Shown here piece after piece: positions 23,340 to 33,499 of a stretch of DNA of 64,000 bases (the stretch's first letter is position 1; each line of letters opens with the position of its first letter). The translations under genes were made by a program, and so were the position numbers. The stretch is taken from positions 63,832,383 to 63,896,382 of the forward strand of contig JAKGHH010000002.1 of assembly GCA_022828595.1 (NCBI GenBank). Direction: 5' to 3'. This DNA is from Nelumbo lutea (Eukaryota; Streptophyta; Magnoliopsida; Proteales; Nelumbonaceae). A model generated the notes under the pieces. That model worked only from the letters and a program-made list of their open reading frames with translations. It was not told where the DNA came from and did no database searches.

Positions 23340-23846
23340 GATTGCGATGTATTAGAAATGCATAACCTTCATTCTATCAAAATGTTCATTCATATACCTC
23401 ACACGATAATTCAATGGATCATATCCCATGTGTACTAACTCATATTCTGTCGAGAAGTTAATAAACCCTGCATAGTACTCTTGGACATTTCTCTCTCCTT
23501 GATAATATGAGAAGATACTAACCTCTATTTGGTATTGCCTAGAGGTGTTTGATTGTTGATATACCTTCTCAAGATACTCAAACATTTCATAAGTTGTTCT
23601 ATAACCTTGCATAGGAATGGCAATGTCAACCTCAACAGATAAAAGGATCTATGATGTAGCCTTTGCATTGTCAATTTTCAACTAATTTAAAGCCTTTACA
23701 TTTGAGTCATTAGGTTTAAGTATAGTTCCATCTAAATAGCCCCAAAGGCCCTTTGCCTCAACATGAAACTGGAAGTTAAACTTCCACAAGACATAGTTTG
23801 ATCCATTAAATTTAACAGGAAGGACATCTATTCTTTCTAAAGCCAT
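23340..23846 (-). pseudogene. Copia D2 gag pseudogene
   Basis: The minus strand starts at about 23846 with MALERIDVLPVKFNGSNY, the usual plant copia gag opening, and continues past stops with VDIAIPMQGYRTTYEMFEYLEKVYQQSN and YYQGERNVQEYYAGFINFSTEYE (23640-23450), typical of the UBN2 gag domain. The distal part with the zinc knuckle and the protease is not recognisable; 23101-23340 is low-complexity. Confidence 0.8.
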
Positions 23847-24282
23847 TATTATAAAGAAAATTGATGATTTCCAAGACTGATATTAGAAATTGAAGAAGAA
23901 ATGATGATAGAGAGGTACCTTTCAATCAAATGTCCAAAAAATGGAACTGTCACAATATGCTGAACCAAGAGAAGGATAAAACCCTTTTTAAACCAAACCG
24001 ATTTCAACCAGGTTGAAGACGATCACAAGAACTCCGTCGGGTGGCACTAGATCTAGAGTTTCAAGTAGATCTGATGTCTCCAAGTGCAAATCGAAGAGAA
24101 ATAGTGAAGTTAATGGCACAGACTTCCAAATTTCAGATTTGTCAAGGTCTGAACGAAACAACCTTGGGAGAGAATATTCTAGGGAACAAGAGTGTTCCCA
24201 AGTATTGTTAGGAAGACCCTTGAATTCCCTAAAAACAATGGATAGAAAAGTTAGCTTAGTAGAAATCCAGAAGAGAAAGAGA

Positions 24283-24312
24283 CCTAAAAGCTTAATCTGT
24301 TAGGCGAGGTTG
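24283..24312. repeat. TRIM LTR fragment at the D2/D1 junction
   Basis: cctaaaagcttaatctgtta followed by ggcgaggt matches the middle of the TRIM LTR at 24347-24380. It lies between the end of D2 and D1 and is not part of the complete TRIM at 24333. Confidence 0.6.
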
Positions 24313-24332
24313 TGACCTACGATATTGCAATA

Positions 24333-24625
24333 TCTCAAAGAACCATTCAACTTAAAAGCTTAAGCTGTTAGGCGAGGTCCTTGAATGGGTTGATATTCTC
24401 TAACACGCCCCTTCACACGAAAACCCATTGGGTTTGAAGCGTGAACAAGCATAAGCCCACCCATACCTTGTGCTGAAACTCATTTAATTATAATGGGGGT
24501 AACAAGGATCGAACACTAGACCACTTGATCAAAATTGCTCTAATACCATCTCAAAGAACCATTCAACCTAAAAGCTCAAGCTGTTAGGTGAGGTCCTTGA
24601 ATATATAGGTTGATATTCTCCAACA
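24333..24625 (-). mobile_element. TRIM copy 2 with perfect target duplication
   Basis: LTRs of 73 and 77 bp (24333-24405 and 24549-24625) flank about 140 bp. The primer site complement gctctaatacca (24537-24548) has one change from the canonical tRNA-Met site. The purine tract (complement of cgccccttcacac) borders the lower LTR. The flanks are CAATA at 24328-24332 and 24626-24630, a perfect 5-bp duplication. The LTR on the element strand begins TGTTGGAG and ends TTTGAGA. No coding capacity. It sits inside the zinc-knuckle codons of copia D1 gag. Confidence 0.95.
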
Positions 24626-24630
24626 CAATA

Positions 24631-25405
24631 GGTGCAATGTTTCTTGCTACGAGCCTTAGATTGTGGATTTCAAGTATTGAAAGCAGTGGAATGCACTCAC
24701 AATCAACAGAGGATCTTGATTGTGAGTGCATTACCTTATGGGTCTCGTTTCAAAGTAGTAATGACTATGCTTTGGCAACAGAAGTAAGTGGATCCATTAG
24801 TACGATATGTGATTGTACATGTGAGTATGAGTAATTCGAGCCCATCAGAAATTGCGTTACTTATTTGTGTTTGTTGTTGATCAGAAGAACTAATATTTCT
24901 TAGAGGCTAAGTAGGATTAATAACTTGGTGGAGGGGTGTACATGAGGCTCATCCCATTATCCTTTCAACGAGTTATAGGAAGATGTAACTGAGTCTGAAT
25001 GCTACTGGTGTGTAGCTATTTCTTGCCCAAGTTAGTAGATCCTGGGTCTATTACTAGTAGAAAACCGCTCCTTGACATCTTTCCATATTGTATCTGTGTG
25101 GTCTCAGCGTAGAGAACAGTGGGCGTCAGGTCCCTGTGGAGAGAGTTTAGCAACCAACAAAGGACCATGCTGAAAATAGAGGACCACAGGTACCTACCTA
25201 GTCGAGTGATAGTTCCGTTAACAAACCCAAGTTTGTTCTTGGCGAAAAGTGTCGTAGTCATGGCACAGCTCCAAGAGATATAGTTAATTGTCTCCTATAA
25301 GTGGAGTAGTAACTAGGTTGTTTCCTGGGTTATTTGAGTGATGTAAATAATAGGTACTATCAACATTCTTGCAACAGAAGAGGAAGCCTCAACAACAGTA
25401 TTAGT
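24631..25405 (-). pseudogene. Copia D1 gag pseudogene
   Basis: The minus strand begins MASTNTVVEASSSVAR at about 25403, then (shifted) TTPLIGDNYISW and AKNKLGFVNGTITRLG (25240-25200), the copia gag N-terminal domain. The C-terminal piece KARSKKHCTYC lies at 24655-24631, and the zinc knuckle resumes as NIVGHN beyond the TRIM at 24328-24313. The protein packaged element RNA. Several stops and frameshifts are present. Confidence 0.8.
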
Positions 25406-25443
25406 GGAAGCCATGTCTTTTAATCGAGATGAAGCGGTGTTAT

Positions 25444-25455
25444 GCTCTAATACCA
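25444..25455 (-). other. Primer binding site remnant of copia D1
   Basis: gctctaatacca is the complement of TGGTATTAGAGC, one base away from the tRNA-Met type site. The 5' LTR should start directly above, at 25456. Confidence 0.8.
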
Positions 25456-27478
25456 TGAAAAAGTTGTTTGTATTCAATGACTTGATCTGATGTTACACTG
25501 TATTTATATTATATGTAAGGTTAGAAAACCTCACCTAGCTGTTAACTCTGGCTTGGGAAACCTGTGTAATTTACATGTTTGAAAATTTATAGGTATCTAC
25601 AGGAAAGCAGTGCAAAATTCCCCCATGCTTATTAATAAAGGGTCATTTTATATTAGCTGAAGTAGCTGAACTGAATGGCTTATTGCTTTATCTTTAATGC
25701 TATGCTTAGTTTAATAGAAATAAGAGAGAAACAGAAAGTAAGAGATAATGTTCTTAAGATCTTCCATTATAAAATCATTGAAAGCTTTTCTTCAACTTTT
25801 TTGTTTCTCTCTCGTTTTTCTATCAAATCAAACATAACCCAAGCGGATGAATCATTAAGGGGTCTTTTCATAATGGCTGAAGTAGTATGAACTGAATGAT
25901 TTACCGAGTTTCTCAATGACTGAATGGAATGTTGGGTTGATTATTATATCCCTGACTGACTATTTATAAAAGAATGGCTATTTTTTCCACTAAAAGTCAA
26001 TAAGCCATTGTTTTTCTAATACATCATCTTTTGCCTTTTCTTCTATAGTGTTCATTCTTTTTTTTTTTTTTCAAGTGTTGACAGTATTAAATGGAGAGTG
26101 GGTGAAACCTCATCAACATGCAATATAATTGACATAGAACAGAAGAAGCTTCAATTGCATCCTCAAAGGTCCTGAAGAAGATGCCTTTATCACAACTACT
26201 ACATTGCCATGCCCATTCTGTTGGTCACTTCTCAGAGTCCAAGCTTCTGAGCTGTAACTTTGTAGATATGGGGTTGTTTTGGAAGGCCATGATAAAGATG
26301 CTACATAACAGTGGTTCACAAACAACTAATAGTTGGTTTTGTGCCCACACTTGGGTCCCTGAAGTCTAGTCTGTAGATGGTTCAAGGAAAGCAGCTATTT
26401 TTTCCTTTTCTCCATTAATTTTTCCACTACTATTGCCAAAGAGGCAGCTGGGAACACATTTAAGTTCATCATTTTTCGGCCTAATTAGGAGATTTTTGGT
26501 TGGAGGAATTGTTTTGTTGATTATAATTTTTATATTCGTAACATCGACTGATTCCCCAAATCATGTGGATTCTCATTTGGTAAGATTTTAGTTAAAAAAC
26601 AGTAGGAGAATCGGTTATTCCTGGTTTCTGTGACTTTGGGATTGTGCCTGAAGAATTGGGAAATAATTTTGTGAATCATCGAGTGATTTTTGAAATGGCA
26701 ATAGAGAATTGTCTATCCTAATAATGTGCAAACCAATAATAATATATTGTGACTGCAATTCCACCAAATATGTTTTCTTGAAAAATCAATTATTCGCCAA
26801 ACCCCTCAAAACCACTAATTCTTGAGAAAAAAAAAAAAAAACTTTTGACAAATCATCCCCCAACCAAAGAGCCACTTTAGTCTCTTAAATCTCCTCAATC
26901 CTCTAAAAATGGAATTTAGTTTTTTTTAAGAAAACTTAAAAATAGAATTTATCTTTGCTTTTTAGGTTGTGTTTGGCTTGATAAAAATATAAGAGAAAAA
27001 CAGAAAATTGAGGTAAAGTTCTTAAGTACTTTTAAACATAGCATTCTTTGTTCAGTACAAGCCTTTTTCCGACTTTCCGAGCATCAAAAGGTTGAATATC
27101 AGACTGAAAAAAAAAAATATTATTGAAGCTTCATTACCATCTACAATATTGATTATTGTCCATCACCGAGGAGTAGAAAAGGTTCAAAGAGCGAAAAGTT
27201 TTTCGTAAAAATGGCATGAGCCACATGCCAAATTAGCCCCATGCCACCAAAAATGAGAAAAAAATTGCTTACTAATATAGTGGTAAAACAATTATTATTA
27301 TTGTTGTTATTTTTGTTTATTTTTGTAGTCTAATGGTGAATGAATATTATAGTTAATATTGGTACGACCAGTCGTGCTTTCAGAACATGATCAAAATTGG
27401 GTGACTGAACCAATAAACCATTGAGAGACTCACTAGTGTCAAATTTTCATATGGAAAATGACTTAAACCTCCATATAG
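25456..27478. other. AT-rich intergenic stretch with short repeats
   Basis: The first part should be the D1 5' LTR. A block at 25630-25680 (taaagggtcattttatatta followed by gctgaagtag) recurs loosely at 25850-25900. A second block near 25700-25760 (agagagaaacagaaagtaag) recurs near 26980-27030. These look like degenerate copies of a short non-coding repeat. The open stretch 26325-26113 on the minus strand has codon-like composition, but I recognise nothing in it. Confidence 0.5.
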
Positions 27479-27580
27479 AAGGGCAAATTTCTTAAAGTAC
27501 CCTTATGGTTTAGGAAACTGACTAACCCTTATTATTTTCATATTGTCTTAAAGTACCCTTAAGTTTTCTAACAATTGTCT
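27479..27580 (+). repeat. Left terminal inverted repeat
   Basis: Pairs with 33500-33605 in inverse orientation. The first 35 bases match with one change; further in, the pairing is patchy (for example cttaagtttt near 27560 against aaaacttaag near 33515). Confidence 0.8.
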
Positions 27581-27764
27581 AAAAACCTCCTTTACTATTA
27601 ACTTTCCGTTAACTTAGTTCACATGTGATATCACATGACTGATATATTGCTTGAAAATTCCTAAAATATCCTTCTAAGTCCATTCCATCTCTGTGTTTCC
27701 GATTACACCCATTGTTTACATTAGATGATGAACTAGATTTTTGAGTTTTCTTATAGTTACAGTG

Positions 27765-28125
27765 TCAACTATTGATGACTCTGGATCTTTGGGAGACGAG
27801 ACATAAATACCACATTTGCTGGTGGAACTCCTCTGTAAATCTCTGGATGTGAAACGGGTTCTGTGCCAGAAAAACGACCAAGAAGCTTTCAATTTCTCGA
27901 TGTATCAGATAACAGGCTAACAAGGGGAACAAATCAGTTTCTGGGTGCAAACAGGAGATACTGATCCATCACCTTGTAGGGTTTCGAATTCAAGAGAAAA
28001 TGACAAAAGAACCTAACCTTTGAGAAGATTGATGACTTGGGGCATTTACCTGCAATAACAAAGGTTCCAATTGGTGACCAGCCATCTGATATTGAAGCAA
28101 GAATTAGAACAATGATAGTATCATA
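27765..28125 (-). pseudogene. Possible captured exon block, unidentified
   Basis: The minus strand reads [18 protein letters not shown] (about 28105-28050), followed by a splice-donor-like gcag/gtaaat, and later GTEPVSHPEIYRGVPPANVV (about 27870-27810) in another frame. Composition is coding-like, yet I cannot assign a family. In the setting of the inverted-repeat element, a captured host gene fragment on the opposite strand to the dynamin piece is the likeliest reading. Confidence 0.4.
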
Positions 28126-28132
28126 CATTAAA

Positions 28133-28535
28133 TGATGGCTTGCGGATGATAGTAACAGAAAAAAAAACAGTAAAATATAAGATAGAGAAGAGAGAAATGA
28201 ACTTAGTAGATCGAGAGAAGAAATCTGTAGATGTATTGTGTTGTTTCTCTCTAACATCCGAACCAGTACAAGAGGGAGATATTTATAATAGTTGGAGCCA
28301 ATTGAAGGTGAATTGACTTACATTGAATGAAGACTGATATTAACTCACCTTGGGAGCAGAATCGGCTGACTTGGGAACTAATTAATCTTGGAAGATGTAA
28401 CGACTCATATTGAAAAGAAACAAACATTGGAAGTAGCTTTACATTGGAAGAGGACTCGATTAACATCTCTGTTTCTCAAGGATGACTTGAGAACACTGAA
28501 TTAATGTTCCTGAAAATGTGTAGCAGCATTTAATA
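28133..28535 (-). repeat. 3' LTR of copia E
   Basis: Direct repeat of 32537-32942, differing by a few substitutions and by the length of an A run near 28160. The codons for the RNase H C-terminus end directly above it. Confidence 0.9.
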
Positions 28536-29520
28536 TTCCTCCTTGGTGCACATTTCAGCAACTCCAATCATGTCTCGTAATAATTCGAACTTCCCTTTTG
28601 GTAGAGCCTTTGTGAATATATTAGCTAACTGTTCTTCAGTTTTGCAATGTCTGAGTTCTATTTCTTTGTTTCCTTCTGCTTCTCTGATAAAGTGATACTT
28701 GATGCCAATATGTTTGGTTTTGCTGTGAAATATGAGATTCTTTGCCATTGCAATAGCAGATTTGCTATCGTAGTAGATTTCAGTAGCACAAACTTGTGGT
28801 TCTCCCATGTCATCAAATATCCTTTTGAGCCATATAGCCTGGCTCGTTGTTATTGTTGCTGCAATATATTCTGCTTCAGCTGATGATTGGGCAACAGTTG
28901 CTTGCTTCTTTGAAGCCCAAGAAAATATCCCTAATCCAAGTGTAAAAGCATAACCGGATGTACTTTTCATGTCATCTACCGAACCTGCCCAATCACTACC
29001 GGTGTAGCCAATGAGCTTAGAGTCATGTGTGACTCTGTACCAAATTCCATAGCTCTTTGTTCCTTGCAAATACCTTAGTATTCTTTTAGTTGCTCCATGA
29101 TGAACTTGACTTGGGTTCTGCATGAATCTTGATAGTAGACTAACTGCATACATGATGTCTGGTCTTGTAGCAGTTAAATAGAGAAGACTTCCAATCATAC
29201 TTCGAAATTGTGATTCATTTGCCTTTGGTGAGCCATCTTTCTTTTTGAATGCTTTAGTGTTGTCTAATGGAATGGAGACTGTTTTGCACCCCTCCATTTT
29301 GAATTTTTTCAAAAGAGTTTCTGTATTTTTTTTTTGTGAAATGAATGTCCCTTCTTCTTCTTGAGTTATTTCAATTCCAAGAAAGTAGTGCATTAGTCCT
29401 AAATCAGTCATCTCAAAGGTCTTCATCATGTCTTCTTTGAACTTCTTGACCATCTTCTCATTATTTCTAGTATGAATAAGATCATCAACATATAGAGAAA
29501 CAATGAGAGTGTCATTTGTA
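28530..29520 (-). pseudogene. Copia E reverse transcriptase C-terminus and RNase H
   Basis: An open minus-strand frame of about 307 codons (29453-28530) follows the YVDDLIHTRNN box (29495-29463) with no break between box and frame. It contains LGLMHYFLGIEI, FRSMIGSLLYLTATRPDIMYAVSLLSRFM, then RNase H: GYTGSDWAGSVDDMKSTSGY, QSSAEAEYIAA, YYDSKSAIAMAKN and ANIFTKALPKGKFELLRDMIG. The RNase H catalytic acids (D, E, D) are all present. The frame ends at a stop 30 bases before the LTR. Expression would require readthrough of the upstream stops. Confidence 0.9.
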
Positions 29521-30239
29521 CCTTTTGTTTAGATGTAGAGTGTTGGCTCACTATAGCTCCTCCTGAATCCTTGCTCCAAGAAGTAATTGTCAATTATGTT
29601 GTATCAAGCTCGTAGAGCTTGTTTTAAGCCATATAATATTTTCTTTAATCTGAGAACTTTGTCTTCTTGTCCTTGCATCACGAACCCTTGAGGTTACTCC
29701 ACATAGATTTCCTCCTTAAGATAGCCATTGAGGAATGCAAATTTCACATCAAGTTGAAAAGTTTTCCATTTCTTCTGTGCAGCAAGTGCTATCAATGCCT
29801 TGATTGTGTCAAGGTGAGCAACTGGAGCAAATGTTTTATTATAGTCAATATCGTATTGTTGTGAGTATCATTTGGCAATTAGCCTTGCTTTAAGCTTCTG
29901 GATTGAGCCATCTGAGTTAAACTTTGTCTTGTAGATCCACTTAGCTCCAATAGTGTCTTTGTCTTGTGGACGATCCACAAGCTCCCAAGTCTCATTTTTT
30001 TCAATCATTTTTATTTCTTCATCCATAGCTTTTCTCCAATTTTCTTCCTTAAAAGCTTCTTCAAAGCTTTCCGGTTCTATGACCATCAAATTGCATGTTT
30101 CATATATTTTTGTTAAGGATTTAGTTCGCCTAGGTGGTGAGTCCGGAGTAGACTGTGAAGCTTGTTCCGGTTCCGATTGTGTTGGCGAACTGATTTGATC
30201 ATGATCTTCTTCAATTCTTTGACTTGATAATAGAGGCAA
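29520..30239 (-). pseudogene. Copia E reverse transcriptase N-terminal part
   Basis: The minus strand reads WRKAMDEEIKMIEKNETWELVDRP (about 30040-29965), GAKWIYKTKFNSDGSIQKLKARLIAK (29945-29870), then a stop and YSQQYDIDYNKTFAPVAHLDTIKALIALAA, and FQLDVKFAFLNGYLKEEIYVE with the first catalytic Asp intact. A further stop follows, then LRLKKILYGLKQALRA, a stop and TLYI with a stop. Most stops are one-base changes, at positions where the family usually has Gln, Trp or Lys. Confidence 0.85.
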
Positions 30240-31140
30240 GTTGATAGTCTTTCTTTCAACTTCTTTTGTCTCCCAATTGTATGCAATATCCTCGTCAAAG
30301 CTTATGTCTCGACTGATTATGAGTTTTTCTTTCCTTAAGTTACAGACTCGATAGCCTTTTGATTGAGTGCTATAGCCTAAGAAAATTCCTTTTTCAGTCT
30401 TCTATCCAGTTTGCCTTTTTTCTCTTGTAGGACATGTATGCAGCATATGCATCCGAAAACTCTGAGATGCTTTGCGGATGGCTTTTGCCCACTCCAAGCT
30501 TCAATTGGTGTCCTATTTTGCACAGCTTTAGTAGGACATCTGTTGAGCAAATAGACAACAGTGCTTACTGCCTCTGCCTAGAAAATTTTGGGAAGACCCT
30601 TTTCCATGAGCATGGCTCTCACAGTCTCTATAATTGTTCTATTTTTTCTTTCGGATACTCCATTCTGTTCTTGAGTGTATCCGACTGTAAGTTGATGCTC
30701 CATGCCTTCATCTTCACAGAACTTGTTGAATTCATTGGAAGTACATTATTTGCCTCTATCATTTCTTATGGTCTTGATGTTGTGATCACTTCTCTTCTCA
30801 ACACGGGCTTTGAATTTTTTAAAAATATCAAAAACCTGCGATTTTTCTCGCAAGAAATAAACCCATGTCATTCTAGTATAATCATCAATGAAGATGATGA
30901 AATACCTATTTTTATTATTTGATGGTATACGCATTGGACCACAAACATCTGTATGAATTAACTCCAATGGAACTTTGGCTCTCCAAGCTTTGTCGGATGG
31001 GAAGGGGTGTCGATGTTGTTTTCCAAGCATACACCCTTCACAAACATTGTTGAACTCCTTGATAGCTGGTAGGTCATGCATCATGTTCTTCTGCTGAAGA
31101 ATCCTTAATCCATAGATATTAAAGTGTCCGAATCTTCTAT
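30240..31140 (-). pseudogene. Copia E integrase pseudogene
   Basis: The minus strand reads HRRFGHFNIYGL (about 31137), CEGCMLGKQHRHPFPSD, LELIHTDVCGPMRIPS (first Asp, about 30970), FIIFIDDYTRMTWVYFL, IKTIRNDRGK (second Asp, about 30750) followed by a stop, then VGYTQEQNGVSERKNRTI (Glu, about 30680). The C-terminal LNRCPTKAVQNRTP and HLRVFGCIC are present. All three catalytic acids are retained; stops after the second Asp and before AEAV break the frame. Confidence 0.85.
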
Positions 31141-31141
31141 G

Positions 31142-31909
31142 TCATAGCCACGACTCGTCCACTTGTGCTTGCATTGCTATATAACTAGCATCTTTCCATT
31201 GAATGGGGAAGCATCTATTTTCTGTCATTTTTGTTTTTGCAATTTCAAGGGACTTGTCTTGCTTGTCATAGATTGTGCAAGAGTTTCCCTCAAAATGTAG
31301 AGAGTATCTTTTTATCATTTGGCCCACACTAAGTAGATTTTGATCAATGTTGGGGACCAAAAGTATATCATTTATGCATTTCTTGTCTTGTTTGGTGTCA
31401 ACAACAATGGTGCCTTTGCCGGTTGCTTCCATGAAGTCGCCATTACCAATTTTGACTTTTGTCTTGATTTTATCAAGACTATGGAAGATGTTTTCATTTT
31501 TAGTCATGTGGTTACTACACCCACTGTCAAGATACCAAGTATCATTTTTCTCTTCTACTGAAGAATGATAAGCATAAAAGAGATTATTTTCCTCATTTTT
31601 CTTTTCTGAAAAATTAGCTTGATGGGTTTTCTTGAATCTACAAACTTTTTCCACATGGCCAAATTTTTTACAATTTTGGCACTGTGGTTTTCCTTTGAAC
31701 CAACAATCTTTTTCCAAGTGGTTTCTCTTCTTGCAAATACCACATGAAGAATACTTATCATTATTTTCTTTTGGTTTTCCTTGTGACTTCCTTCCATCAA
31801 CTTTTGGTTTATGAGACCGCAGATTAACTTTAGACTGAAAGGCAGCTTCAATCGAATTTTCATTCTGCTTGTCATGCATATTTTCATATGTTTCGAGAGA
31901 GTCCATCAA
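31142..31909 (-). pseudogene. Copia E gag C-terminus and protease
   Basis: An open frame of 255 codons on the minus strand. It begins in gag (MMDSLETYENMH), then has two zinc knuckles, CGICKKRNHLEKDC and CQNCKKFGHVEKVC, both with the full C-x2-C-x4-H-x4-C pattern. The protease site WYLDSGCSNHM follows with D-S-G intact, and LLVPNIDQNLLSVGQM. The frame ends at the stop just before HRRFGH. Two complete knuckles are unusual among the copias here, which have one degraded knuckle or none recognised. Confidence 0.9.
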
Positions 31910-32482
31910 TTCAGTTGGTGATAGCTTTTCTAGATCCTTTGTTTATTCTATCACCGAAATTATTGGATCATATCTCTCTGTACAAGAGATTAGAATTTTT
32001 TCGACTATTTTCTTGTCAGAAATAGTCTCCCCTTAGGCTCTCATTTCATTTACTATTTCTTTTATTCTAGAATAGTAATCTTTTGCAGTCTCAATATCCT
32101 TCATCTTAAGATTTTCAAAATCCCTTCTAAACTTCTGCAATTTAACAGTGCGTACCTTGACAGATCCTTGAAACTCCTCCTATAGTGTATCCCACGCTTC
32201 CTTTGCAGTTGATGCACCCATGATTCGAGGAAATATCTCCTCAGCCATTGCTTGCTGCAAACAGAATAGTGCTTGATAATCCTTTTGCTGATTCTCTTCA
32301 TAGATCTTCTTTTGATTTGCTGAAAAATTAGAAGTATCTTCAACAATGCAGAATCCTTCCTCAACGATTCTCCATAAACTTTGTGACCAAAAATAGGTCT
32401 TCATTTTGATGGACCAGAAGTCATAGTTTTCTCCATTGAAGGTTGGTAGAGAAGGGGTGGAACGAATGGCTTTTGTACTCAT
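31910..32482 (-). pseudogene. Copia E gag N-terminal part
   Basis: Starts MSTKAIRSTPSLPTFNGENY at 32482, 41 bases after the primer site, then FWSIKMKTYFWSQSLWRIVEEG and AMAEEIFPRIMGASTAKEAWDTL. A stop follows at 32180. The next frame continues EEFQGSVKVRTVKLQKF and MKDIETAKDYYSRIKEIVNEM, then further stops. It is the UBN2-type capsid domain. Confidence 0.85.
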
Positions 32483-32522
32483 TGTGTTTAGAAGAAATCA
32501 CGCCCAAGAGATTGATCGAACG

Positions 32523-32535
32523 GGCTCTGATACCA
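32523..32535 (-). other. Primer binding site of copia E (tRNA-Met type)
   Basis: ggctctgatacca is the exact complement of TGGTATCAGAGCC, directly below the 5' LTR that starts near 32537. Confidence 0.95.
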
Positions 32536-32536
32536 C

Positions 32537-32942
32537 CGATGGTTTGCAGATGATACTAACAAAAAAAAAAAAAACAGTAAAATATAAGATAGAGAAGAGA
32601 GAAATGAACTTAGTAGATCGAGAGAAGAATTCTGTAGATGTATTGTATTGTTTCTCTCTGATATCCGAACCAGTACAGGAGGGAGATATTTATAATAGCT
32701 GGAGTCGATTGAAGGTGAACCAACTTACATTGAACGAAGATTGATATTAACTCACCTTAGGAGCAGAATCGGCTGACTTGGGAACTAATTAATCTTGGGA
32801 GATGTAACGACTCATATTGAAAAGAAACCAACATTAGAAGTAGCTTTACATTGGAAGAGGACTCGATTAACATCTCTATTTCTCAAGGAGGACTCGAGAA
32901 CACTGAATTAATATTCCTGAAAATGTGTAGCAGCATTTAATA
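32537..32942 (-). repeat. 5' LTR of copia E
   Basis: Direct repeat of 28133-28535. Ends in catttaata at 32942, then tcaaa. Confidence 0.9.
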
Positions 32943-33000
32943 TCAAAACACCCTAGCTATTTAATTTTGGCAGTATATCTAGCAAATTCAGATAGGAGGG

Positions 33001-33345
33001 AGTGCTGATCCTGATGGTTATCGAACTACTTTTGTAAATATAAAGTTGGATATTATGGACAGAGGTAGTGATGCCCGTAAACTGTCTATGGATATTATGG
33101 ACAGCCCAGAAACAGCCCCAACAGTCAAAGTTAATCCGTAATTTTTTGCTTTTGGAAAAATGTCATCCCTCTTCGACTTGGTTATGTGGGTGTCGTGAAT
33201 CGTACGTAGTTAAATGGATTTGCCTTGCCTATAATGGTCTTGCTGATCAATGTGGCATTCCTCATTTAGCAACCAGATTCTGGTGCAACATCTAAAGGCA
33301 GTTCTTCCAGGTTCGAAGTCACCAATAAGTTCAACATTGGTTTCT
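33001..33345 (+). pseudogene. Captured fragment of a dynamin-related GTPase gene
   Basis: Plus-strand pieces read in order: ADPDGYRT, IKLDIMDRGSDARKL (the G4 motif T-K-L-D with Thr changed to Ile), a break, NVIPLRLGYVGVVNR, a break, YNGLADQCGIPHLA, then NQILVQHLKAVLPGSKS and TLVSIAKEHEF. This order is that of the GTPase and early middle domain of plant dynamin-related proteins, which pinch membranes in endocytosis, cell-plate formation or organelle division. Three frames are needed and several codons are lost, so it is non-functional. It lies inside the inverted-repeat element and ends about 260 bp before its right end. Confidence 0.8.
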
Positions 33346-33499
33346 ATTGCAAAGGAGCACGAATTCATTATATCTTCCAACAAATCTTTGTGAAGAGCCA
33401 CCATATCTAATTTTTCTTCGATTATTCAAAGTAGAATCCACCATTAAAATTTAAAAGGAGAATGATGGGTAATAGAGTCTTTTAATTTCCATCTTTCCA

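Larger units (their letters stand above)
20226..24282 (-). mobile_element. Copia element D2, nested in D1
   Basis: RNase H (20240-20890), reverse transcriptase (about 21038-21700), integrase (about 21850-23101) and gag (23340-23846) lie on the minus strand in order. D1 sequence lies on both sides, so D2 entered D1. No full LTR pair is visible. The 17-base string tccagaagagaaagaga at 20233-20249 and 24266-24282 is the only shared end and may be what remains of the LTR ends or a microhomology. Confidence 0.65.
18455..25620 (-). mobile_element. Copia element D1, split by copia D2 and a TRIM
   Basis: Gag and zinc knuckle (25405-24313, interrupted by the TRIM) and pre-integrase, integrase and reverse transcriptase (20225-18455) are on the minus strand in the right order, separated by a second copia. 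A primer-site remnant gctctaatacca at 25444-25455 marks the 5' LTR above it, whose upper end cannot be set without a partner. The RNase H and 3' LTR are missing. Confidence 0.7.
28133..32942 (-). mobile_element. Copia element E, complete and relatively young
   Basis: LTRs of about 405 bp (28133-28535 and 32537-32942) are very similar. The order on the minus strand is primer site, gag with two zinc knuckles, PR, IN, RT, RNase H. The flanks ttaaa (28128-28132) and tcaaa (32943-32947) agree in 4 of 5 bases. On its own strand the LTR starts TATTAAATGC and ends near CCATCA, so the termini are TA/CA. About eleven stops break the polyprotein, but long frames remain. It sits inside the inverted-repeat element. 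Confidence 0.85.

Noticed and set aside
26113..26369. Coding-like stretch on both strands as a captured exon
   Set aside because: No recognisable motif and no enclosing element.
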